A stretch of 64,000 nucleotides of DNA from Actinobacteria bacterium UBA6100. GTDB taxonomy: Bacteria; Actinomycetota; Coriobacteriia; Anaerosomatales; Anaerosomataceae. The notes under the pieces are model-generated. The model saw only the letters and a program-made list of their open reading frames with translations. It was not told the DNA's origin and searched no databases. Both the position numbers and the translations under genes were made by a program. Position 1 is the stretch's first letter. Every line of letters begins with the position of its first letter. The stretch covers positions 124,001-188,000 of the forward strand of contig DIWS01000004.1 in the NCBI GenBank assembly GCA_002423585.1, read 5' to 3'. Positions 52,298-58,679 of this stretch are shown here, in pieces.

Positions 52298-52882
52298 CTA
52301 CTCACCCTGCGTACAGTCGTCGTCTGCAGCAAGCAACTCCTGCTGCGACTTCGCGAGCGCACGGACCTTCCGACGATGCTTGATGCGCCCGAAAGGCTTC
52401 GTTCGGGGAGTCAGGAGATAGTCAGCAACTGCGGTCAGCGAATCGTCCACTTCGTGCCCGATTGCAAGAATCCTCGCAATAGCGTCAGAAGGCCGCCCAG
52501 CGTCAATCGCTTCCAGACCCACAGAGCACAGCATGTCGATCTCTCCCGTGACCCGTGCGAGGACCTGCTGGACCTCCGCCGGAATCGACTCGATTCGTAC
52601 TCGCGTAATCTCGTAGTGAATCTGCTGTACGGCGGAACGGCAGGCTGCAAGGCTCTCGCTTGTCTTCTGCGGCGAACTCTTGATGACTTCCGGCAAGAAC
52701 ATCACGCGGCGAGCCATCACCAACTGCTTGAGCGCTGACTGAATGTTGCGCATCGCCTGATGCTGTTCGAGAATGCGCGCCTTGCGGACCTCGAGGGTGG
52801 GCTTCGCCGCGTACTCCAGCGCATACGTGACCAGCGCCGCGGTCAAGGCTGCGATTAGGGCGCTCTGGAGTGCTGCCGGCAT
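52298..52882 (-). CDS. Cassette-borne membrane-anchored protein, unknown
   Basis: 194 aa from ATG with GGGGGA upstream. One N-terminal membrane helix (ALIAALTAALVTYALEYAA), then a long helical cytoplasmic region rich in Ala, Gln, Arg and Glu, and a basic segment (GRIKHRRKVRALAKSQQELL). The layout (TM plus four-helix-like bundle) recalls effector proteins of unknown function. No family recognised. Confidence 0.75.
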   Translation of the reverse strand: MPAALQSALIAALTAALVTYALEYAAKPTLEVRKARILEQHQAMRNIQSALKQLVMARRVMFLPEVIKSSPQKTSESLAACRSAVQQIHYEITRVRIESIPAEVQQVLARVTGEIDMLCSVGLEAIDAGRPSDAIARILAIGHEVDDSLTAVADYLLTPRTKPFGRIKHRRKVRALAKSQQELLAADDDCTQGE

Positions 52883-52904
52883 TCATCCCCCGTAGATCGG
52901 CCAT

Positions 52905-52992
52905 GTCTAACGTCTCGGTGCCTCAGCAGCGCGCCGAGCACCTCTCTTCGTAGCTTAGCGCTTGCCGCGTCTGCTGGAAGCACGGGTTAGGC
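52905..52992 (-). repeat. attC site (87-bp family, variant loop)
   Basis: R'' GTCTAAC (52905-52911), R' GTTAGGC (52986-52992). Arms GGTGCCTC-AGCAG and CTGCT-G-GAAGCAC; loop differs from the two neighbours and resembles 49357-49441. Confidence 0.9.
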
Positions 52993-52997
52993 GGGCG

Positions 52998-53429
52998 TCA
53001 CATGCCTCGCGTGAGCCACCACATCCAGGCCGCGAAACCGACCACCGCAACAATCAGGATCACCACATAGGCCTTGAAGACGCGTGCGAACGAGAACTTG
53101 TCCTCCGAGAACGGGTTACTGGTGCCGGAAGACCCCCCATCGACAGGCACGCCGGTCCTGGCCCGCAAGCGACGGATGATAGACGCCACGCCGAGCACGA
53201 ACAACCCCTGGAGCAGTGCCCAGGCCGCACGTTGCGCGAGCCCTGCCAGCGATGATTCAGGGTCGAGTATCAGCGACTGGACCGCTGCGATGCCGAAGCC
53301 CGCGACGACCAGAATGACGAGCGCAAGAAACGCTGACAGCCGCTTGTTGGCGTACTGCACGGCCACGAGGGTGAAGACGACGAGGAGGAGAACCGCAGCC
53401 ACAAGCGAGACGACGGATGTGGTGTCCAA
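52998..53429 (-). CDS. Cassette-borne membrane protein, unknown
   Basis: 143 aa from a TTG with GGGGG upstream. Two N-terminal helices (VVSLVAAVLLLVVFTLVAVQY and LSAFLALVILVVAGFGIAAVQ), a third about residues 68-84, a polar Ser/Gly loop, and a C-terminal helix (AYVVILIVAVVGFAAWMWW). No family recognised. Occupies a whole cassette. Confidence 0.72.
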   Translation of the reverse strand: MDTTSVVSLVAAVLLLVVFTLVAVQYANKRLSAFLALVILVVAGFGIAAVQSLILDPESSLAGLAQRAAWALLQGLFVLGVASIIRRLRARTGVPVDGGSSGTSNPFSEDKFSFARVFKAYVVILIVAVVGFAAWMWWLTRGM

Positions 53430-53451
53430 GCCAGCCCCCGAATCTCGCTCC

Positions 53452-53538
53452 GCCTAACGTCTCTGTGCTTCAGCCGCGAACGAGCGGCTGCAGTTCAGCC
53501 TAGCGCGTGCGTGAGTCGGCTGGAAGCACGGGTTAGGT
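53452..53538 (-). repeat. attC site (87-bp family)
   Basis: R'' GCCTAAC (53452-53458), R' GTTAGGT (53532-53538). Nearly identical to the site at 52200-52286 through both arms and loop. Confidence 0.92.
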
Positions 53539-54036
53539 GCGCGACCAGAGAGTTGCCTGGTCTTCAGAGTACTCCTCGAGCAACAGTCCGATTCGATGCC
53601 AGGAGAAGGCCGCAAGGATTCCGACGAACAGCAGCGCCATGGCGAGGAAGGGCAGGTTGCCGGATGCATCGCCGCCCCAATAGCCGAGCGCGAAGCCGAT
53701 GTAGCCGAGAAGAGGACTGAGGACGTAGACCAACGGCATGCCGCCCTTTGCCTCCGCGACGCCGGAGGACCAGTCGATCGACAGACGCACGCTGCACTGA
53801 CCGCGGTCGAAGAAGGAGTAGCGCTCGCGAAGCAGCAGTCTGTCCGCGCTTACAAGCTTGCACTTGCCGTGGGTGGTGAGACCCAGTTGGCCGACCATCG
53901 CCACCGGTCGCGCGAGGTCTGGCATGGACCGCCTGACTATCGGAACGCTCAGCGCGAAGGAGACTCCCGAGAACCGAAAGTAGCCGATGAGATCCAGCAG
54001 GTACAAGGCGAACAGGGTCCCACCGAAGTAGTCCAA
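53533..54036 (-). CDS. Cassette-borne membrane protein, unknown
   Basis: 167 aa from a TTG at 54036 with GGGGAG 5 nt upstream; a GTG at 54063 (176 aa) lies inside the neighbouring attC R'' box and is less likely. N-terminal membrane helix, a soluble beta-rich middle (LTTHGKCKLVSADRLLLRERYSFFDRG), and two C-terminal helices (PLLGYIGFALGYW; FLAMALLFVGILAAFSW). The TAA stop is inside the attC R' box. No family recognised. Confidence 0.72.
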   Translation of the reverse strand: MDYFGGTLFALYLLDLIGYFRFSGVSFALSVPIVRRSMPDLARPVAMVGQLGLTTHGKCKLVSADRLLLRERYSFFDRGQCSVRLSIDWSSGVAEAKGGMPLVYVLSPLLGYIGFALGYWGGDASGNLPFLAMALLFVGILAAFSWHRIGLLLEEYSEDQATLWSRT

Positions 54037-54061
54037 CAGGTCTCCCCTGCCTCCTCGCTGC

Positions 54062-54162
54062 ACCTAACGTCTTTGGGCGTGAGCTGAAGCGCGCCCCGCC
54101 CCATCTCCCTGCCCGAGTCTACAGCACACGGGCGCGCTTTCTGCTCGACGCCCGGGTTAGGC
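54062..54162 (-). repeat. attC site (100-bp family)
   Basis: R'' ACCTAAC (54062-54068), R' GTTAGGC (54156-54162). Arms GGGCGT-GAGC and GCTC-G-ACGCCC; TGAAGCGCGCCCC and GGGCGCGCTTTC. Confidence 0.92.
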
Positions 54163-54176
54163 GCTCACGGTGCGCA

Positions 54177-54824
54177 CTAGGGCTTTGACTTCAGGGCCGC
54201 CAACCGAGCTTGGGCCTGCTCGACCATGCGTGGGGCCTCGTACAGGTACTCGAGCACGGCATTCGAGAGCGATTCAAGAAACGGGATCTCCGCCTTGGTC
54301 AGTGAACCCAAGTCCGCATGCGCTCCGACATTCCGGAACTGACGTACGTGCTGTGCCAACTCAGCGAGAACGCTCGGAATCTCGCCCCTGGCTGCAAGGT
54401 CCACTAGACGCTCGTGAAGGGTACCGCCGCTTGCGCCGCGATCGGCACACACGGCGTCAAGAACGCGGCCGAGCATCACCGCATACGCATTGGGGGAGAT
54501 CTGGGCCACAGCCATGGCTGCCTCGTACTCGGGTTGAACGGTAGCCGGAAGTGAGGTCAGCCTCTTGGATTCCGGCGGGTAGAGTGTGGCAGCGCTCCAG
54601 TCTTCTTCTTCCATCCCCTCATAGTAGAAGCCGGCCGTCACGGTTGGACGCTCGCACTTCGAACAGACTTGAATCTCATAGATAGGGCCGTGCTCCTGCC
54701 CGGGCCAGCCAGTCTCGCTGTCGACGTCCTCTTGCAGGTCGTGCACTCTACCCGCGACCCGCATCGGGCCGACATTGCCACAGTGCCTGCACGTGGTTGA
54801 GACGGAGTACTGAATGTCTGTCAT
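54177..54824 (-). CDS. DUF4145-type protein with zinc-binding Cys pairs
   Basis: 215 aa from ATG. N-terminal Cys pairs CRHCGNVG and CSKCERPTV form a likely zinc ribbon (about residues 12-60). The C-terminal region matches DUF4145: EYEAAMAVAQISPNAYAVMLGRVLDAVC, then VRQFRNVGAHADLG with the R-x4-H-x8 (HEPN-like) pattern, and ALEYLYEAP-like ends. HEPN-type members act as RNases or defence effectors; that role here is only a possibility. First gene-bearing cassette on the lysC side. Confidence 0.85.
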   Translation of the reverse strand: MTDIQYSVSTTCRHCGNVGPMRVAGRVHDLQEDVDSETGWPGQEHGPIYEIQVCSKCERPTVTAGFYYEGMEEEDWSAATLYPPESKRLTSLPATVQPEYEAAMAVAQISPNAYAVMLGRVLDAVCADRGASGGTLHERLVDLAARGEIPSVLAELAQHVRQFRNVGAHADLGSLTKAEIPFLESLSNAVLEYLYEAPRMVEQAQARLAALKSKP

Positions 54825-54858
54825 GCTGCTTCCCCCGAACCGGAACAGTCTCCGATGC

Positions 54859-54958
54859 GCCTAACGTCTTTGGGCGTGAGCTGAAGCGCGCCCTCGCCCG
54901 ATTCCCTGCCAACTCTACCGCACACGGGCGCGCTTTCTGCTCGACGCCCGGGTTAGAT
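54859..54958 (-). repeat. attC site (100-bp family), outermost on the lysC side
   Basis: R'' GCCTAAC (54859-54865), R' GTTAGAT (54952-54958). The sequence on its right is not a gene but the lysC 3' flank. GGGTTAGATGC (54950-54960) recurs inverted at 55180-55190. Confidence 0.92.
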
Positions 54959-55319
54959 GCGCATCGCCCGAGACGGTGCACGCTCTCGCGGCGTGATGCA
55001 CGCAGTGTGTCACGCCGCGCAGCCCGCGACCCTGTGACTCACACCAGGCCGATCCCGAGCGCTCCGGGATGAAACGGACACCTCACAGCGGAGCATCTGG
55101 CAAGTGGGTGCGACCGCTGCTCTCACCTCATGAACACGACCCGGATCCCCCGTGCAGGCAGACTTGCGGATGTGCGGCTGCATCTAACCCGAAATTGCGC
55201 AGACTGCGTATCCAGTCCGCCGTACATCACGTAGTTCTCTGCTACACAACCAACCCCTGCACAGCGGCGTGATGCGCGCGAGTATGCAGTCTGTGTAAGC
55301 ACGAGAGACTCCCGCGCAC
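54959..55319. other. Non-coding 361-bp junction between cassette array and lysC
   Basis: No credible gene. Contains a 10-bp stem CGCGGCGTGA / TCACGCCGCG with a 13-nt loop (54987-55019), a direct repeat GCGGCGTGATGC (54988-54999 and 55264-55275), and an R''-like box ATCTAAC (55182-55188) followed by CAGACTGC (55200-55207), inverted as GCAGTCTG (55286-55293). The last may be a decayed attC or attI remnant. The hairpin may terminate the lysC transcript or leave it to enter the array. Confidence 0.45.
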
Positions 55320-56537
55320 CTACTCCCCCAGTCCGAACCCCTCGTGCAGTGCCCCCACAGCACGCTCGGCCTGATCCGCTGCGATCAGTACCGATATCGT
55401 GGTGTGGCTGTCGGCCACCTGCAGAACGTTCACGTCGGCCTCGGCGAGTGACTCGGCAACGCGCGCCATCACGCCGGGCACCCCGTGCATCCCCGCGCCC
55501 ACGAGCGTCACCTTGGCGAGCCCTGAGCGTACCTCGTGCGCCATCCCGAGCGTGCCCAGCACCTCACACGCGCGGTCCACGTCGGCTTCCTGCAGCGTGA
55601 ACACGAGCGCGGTCTTCGACGGCGTGAACATGTCGAGCGATACGGCCGCGTCGGCCATGGAATGGAAAACGCGGGTCTGGGCCGCCATGTGTGCGGCGGC
55701 GTCCTCTTCCGCAGGCAACTCCACGCGGATGCGCGCAATGCCGGTGGAGTGCGACACGGCGGTCGCCACGCCAGCGGGCCGGTACGACGCGATGTCGGCC
55801 ACCTGCGTGCCGGGATGATCGGTGTAGGTGTTGCGGACGCGGACGGCCAGACCGCTCGCGAGCGCGAGTTCGGCCGCCGGCATGTGCACCACCCGCGAGC
55901 CGTGCTTGGCCATCTGGAACAGCTCGTCGGCGCTGATCACGTCGAGCACTGACGCGCCGCCACACGTACGCGGGTCGGCGGTCATCACGCCGTCCACGTC
56001 GGTGTAGATCTCCACGGCCTCGGCCTCGAGTGCCACGCCGAGCGCGCACGCGGTGGTGTCGCTGCCGCCACGGCCGAGCGTTGTCACGCGTCCGTCGGCC
56101 GCCACGCCCTGGAAGCCGGCCACCACAGGCACGCGCCCGAGGGCGATGGTCTCGAGCAACCCCGCAGGGTAGATGTCGGTTATCGCGGCGTTGCCGTACA
56201 CGCCGTCGGTGCCGATGCCCGCCTCCGCACCGGTGAGCGCGCACGCGTCGATGCCCGCGCCCCGCAGTTCATGCGCAACCACCACGGCGGATATGAGCTC
56301 GCCGGTCGACGCCAGCAGGTCGTGCTCGCGCGCGTCGGCGGGAAGCCCGGTCACGAGCGCAAGGAGCGTGTCTGTGGCGTACGGAGCGCCTTTTCGGCCC
56401 ATCGCCGATACCACAAGCACGGGGGCCTTGCCGAGCTCGAGCGCCTCGGTCACGCGGCTCGCGATGGCACTGCGGCCCTCGGGCGTGGCCACCGACGTAC
56501 CGCCGAACTTCATCACGATGATGGGATGGTCACCCAC
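55320..56537 (-). CDS. lysC: Aspartate kinase
   Basis: 405 aa from GTG 1 nt after the dapB stop. Kinase motif IVMKFGGTSVATPEG, LGRGGSDTTACAL, and two C-terminal ACT domains (from about residue 265) for lysine/threonine feedback. It phosphorylates aspartate, the first step to lysine, methionine and threonine. It closes the dapB-lysC pair; on its 3' side begins the accessory island. Confidence 0.96.
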   Translation of the reverse strand: MGDHPIIVMKFGGTSVATPEGRSAIASRVTEALELGKAPVLVVSAMGRKGAPYATDTLLALVTGLPADAREHDLLASTGELISAVVVAHELRGAGIDACALTGAEAGIGTDGVYGNAAITDIYPAGLLETIALGRVPVVAGFQGVAADGRVTTLGRGGSDTTACALGVALEAEAVEIYTDVDGVMTADPRTCGGASVLDVISADELFQMAKHGSRVVHMPAAELALASGLAVRVRNTYTDHPGTQVADIASYRPAGVATAVSHSTGIARIRVELPAEEDAAAHMAAQTRVFHSMADAAVSLDMFTPSKTALVFTLQEADVDRACEVLGTLGMAHEVRSGLAKVTLVGAGMHGVPGVMARVAESLAEADVNVLQVADSHTTISVLIAADQAERAVGALHEGFGLGE

Positions 56538-56538
56538 G

Positions 56539-57318
56539 CTACTCCCCCATCAGGTGCTCGAGCCCGACCACCAGTCCGCTGCACCCGCCAACCTTGCGGA
56601 CGGCGAGCACCACGCCGGGCATGAAGCTCGTTCGGTCGATCGAGTCGTGGCGGATCGACAGCGTCTGCCCCTGCCCACCGAATAGCACCTCCTGGTGCGC
56701 CACCAGCCCCGGCAGTCGCACGGAGTGGAGCGTCACGTCGTGCACGAGCGCGCCACGGGCGCCTTCGGCGATCTCGGTCTCACGTCCCGGCGCGGGAGGC
56801 ACGCTCGCGCGCGTCTCGGCGATGAGCGAGGCGGTCCGAAGCGCGGTGCCGCTCGGGGCGTCTGCCTTGCGGTCGTGGTGGAGCTCGATTATCTCCACGT
56901 GCGGCATGAACTTGGCGGCCTCGGCGGCGAAGCGCATCATCAGCACCGCGCCGATCGCAAAGTTGGGTGCCACGAACAGGCAGGTGCCCTCCGGCGCGGT
57001 GGCCGCGAGCGCCTCGAGCGCGTCTTCGGCAAGCCCGGTGGTGCCCACCACGCAGTCCACGCCCGCAGCGAGTGTGGTTCGTATGTTGCCCTCCACCACC
57101 GACGGGTGGGTGAAGTCCACCACCACGTCGGGCGCGCACGCAGCGATCGCCGAGGCGAGGTCCCTCTCGAGCGCGAGCCCGCTCCCCTCGCCCAGCGCCT
57201 CACCGGCGTGCGCAGGATCCACCGCCGCCACCAGTTCCAGGTCGTCTTCGGCCATCACGGCGCGCACGACCTCACGTCCCATGCGCCCGGCGGCGCCGCT
57301 GACGAGTACCCTGATCAT
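56539..57318 (-). CDS. dapB: 4-hydroxy-tetrahydrodipicolinate reductase
   Basis: 259 aa. NAD(P)-binding VSGAAGRMGREVV at the N-terminus and catalytic block IIELHHDRKADAPSGTA. It reduces the DapA product to tetrahydrodipicolinate, the substrate of DapL. Between lysC and the M16 peptidase gene, a common Gram-positive order. Confidence 0.97.
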   Translation of the reverse strand: MIRVLVSGAAGRMGREVVRAVMAEDDLELVAAVDPAHAGEALGEGSGLALERDLASAIAACAPDVVVDFTHPSVVEGNIRTTLAAGVDCVVGTTGLAEDALEALAATAPEGTCLFVAPNFAIGAVLMMRFAAEAAKFMPHVEIIELHHDRKADAPSGTALRTASLIAETRASVPPAPGRETEIAEGARGALVHDVTLHSVRLPGLVAHQEVLFGGQGQTLSIRHDSIDRTSFMPGVVLAVRKVGGCSGLVVGLEHLMGE

Positions 57319-57333
57319 CGCTTCGGTCCTCCC

Positions 57334-58581
57334 CTACACCAGGTGCCGAACGGCATCTTCGCCGAGCGGCCCGATCATCGCGAGTGCGTGGTTGCCATCG
57401 AAGATGCGCTGCGCGATCGCATTGACGTCCTCGACCGTTACCGCGTCGATGCGCTCCACGATCTCATCGAGCGACAGCAGCTCGCCGTCGGTCACCTCGG
57501 CCTTGCCGAGGCGCGTCATGCGGCTGCGGGTGCTCTCCAGACCCAGCACCATCTGGCCCTTGATGCTCTCGCGGACGCGGTCGAGCTCGTCGGCGGTGAT
57601 CCCGTCGCCACAGATGCGGTCCACCTCGGTGCGGATGAGCCCGATCACCTCGATGGCGTTGTCCGGACGCGTGCCGGCGTACACAACGAACTGCCCGGTG
57701 TCCTGGTACTGCGCGTGGTAGGAGTACACCGCGTACGCCAGCCCGCGCTTCTCGCGTATCTCCTGGAACAGGCGCGAGCTCATCCCGCCGCCGAGCACGC
57801 CGTCGAGGATGGCGAGCTTGAAGCGGTCCTGATCGCGTGCGGCAAGGCCGGCCACGCCCCAGCAGATGTGGGCCTGTTCGGTGTCCTTCGTGACCACCGC
57901 AAGCCGCGGCTCGGTGGCGGGAACCGCGTGCACACGCACGCTGCGCTCACCTGCCGGCACCGCGAGCTTCTCGCGCACCATCCCGACGATCTCCGAGTGG
58001 TCGAGCGCGCCTGCGGCCGCGACCACGATGTTGCCGGTCTTGTAGTGCGCTCCGTGGAACGCCTTCGCCGCATCGTGCCCGAATCCGCCCACGGTCTCGC
58101 GCGAGCCGATCACCGGTAGGCCGAGCGGGTGAGACGGCATGAGCGTGCTGGCGAACAACTCGTGCACCTGGTCGTCAGGCTGGTCCTCGTAGCGCGCGAT
58201 CTCCTCGATCACCACTTCGCGCTCGGAGGTGCATGCCTCCTCGGCGAACAGCGAGTTCACCACCATGTCCGAGAGCATGTCCACGGCCTGACCGGTGTGC
58301 TGGTCGAGCAGGCGCGCATAGTACGCCGTGTACTCCTTGCTCGTGAACGCGTTGAGTTCGGCACCGAGGCGGTCGAACGACTCGGAGATGCCCGCCGCGG
58401 TGCGCGTGGGCGTGCCCTTGAACATCATGTGCTCCATGAAGTGCGACATGCCGGCTTCGGCCGGTGTCTCGTCACGACTTCCTACGGCGCACCAGATGCC
58501 GAGCGTCACGGAGCGTACGGTGTCCATGGGCTCGGTGATGACCGTGATGCCGTTGTCGAGAACGGTCTTGTCGTAGAACAT
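57334..58581 (-). CDS. M16-family zinc metallopeptidase
   Basis: 415 aa. Inverted zinc motif HFMEHMMFKG (HxxEH) with the distal Glu about 75 residues on, and the C-terminal M16 half (GGGMSSRLFQEIREKRGLAYAVYSY). Related to mitochondrial processing peptidase and YmxG; a processing or housekeeping role is usual. It sits between dapB and pnp as in many Firmicutes and Actinobacteria. It is now separated from pnp by an inverted hydrolase gene. Confidence 0.93.
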   Translation of the reverse strand: MFYDKTVLDNGITVITEPMDTVRSVTLGIWCAVGSRDETPAEAGMSHFMEHMMFKGTPTRTAAGISESFDRLGAELNAFTSKEYTAYYARLLDQHTGQAVDMLSDMVVNSLFAEEACTSEREVVIEEIARYEDQPDDQVHELFASTLMPSHPLGLPVIGSRETVGGFGHDAAKAFHGAHYKTGNIVVAAAGALDHSEIVGMVREKLAVPAGERSVRVHAVPATEPRLAVVTKDTEQAHICWGVAGLAARDQDRFKLAILDGVLGGGMSSRLFQEIREKRGLAYAVYSYHAQYQDTGQFVVYAGTRPDNAIEVIGLIRTEVDRICGDGITADELDRVRESIKGQMVLGLESTRSRMTRLGKAEVTDGELLSLDEIVERIDAVTVEDVNAIAQRIFDGNHALAMIGPLGEDAVRHLV

Positions 58582-58679
58582 GCGGCTCCTTCATGGCGGG
58601 TGGGCGTCCGCCCATTCTATCCCGTACGTCGCGAGGACTGCACACCGGAAGCATGCGCCCGTTCGGGAATACTGCATGT

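Larger units (their letters stand above)
47160..54958 (-). mobile_element. Integron gene-cassette array without integrase (CALIN)
   Basis: Twelve attC-type sites (R'' GCCTAAC-like, R' GTTAGGC-like) alternate with single genes or gene pairs, all minus-strand, with attC 3' of each gene. Folding each site leaves an extrahelical G on the plus-strand right arm, identifying the plus strand as the attC bottom strand and orienting the array as if an attI lay to the right, toward lysC. Two attC families occur: about 100 bp with arms GGGCGT...AAGCGCGCC, and about 87 bp with arms GTGCTTC...AGCCG. No tyrosine recombinase is encoded in the window. Boundaries are set by the outermost sites with recognisable R boxes. 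Confidence 0.85.

Noticed and set aside
48790..54958. Regularly recurring similar sequences as a CRISPR array
   Set aside because: Repeats are 85-101 bp, imperfect, in two families, spaced by 250-800 bp of coding sequence and built as inverse-core hairpins. They are attC sites.
47160..55319. Integron integrase gene inside or beside the array
   Set aside because: None of the frames in the island or flanks shows the tyrosine-recombinase R...HxxR...Y pattern. Absence applies only to this window.
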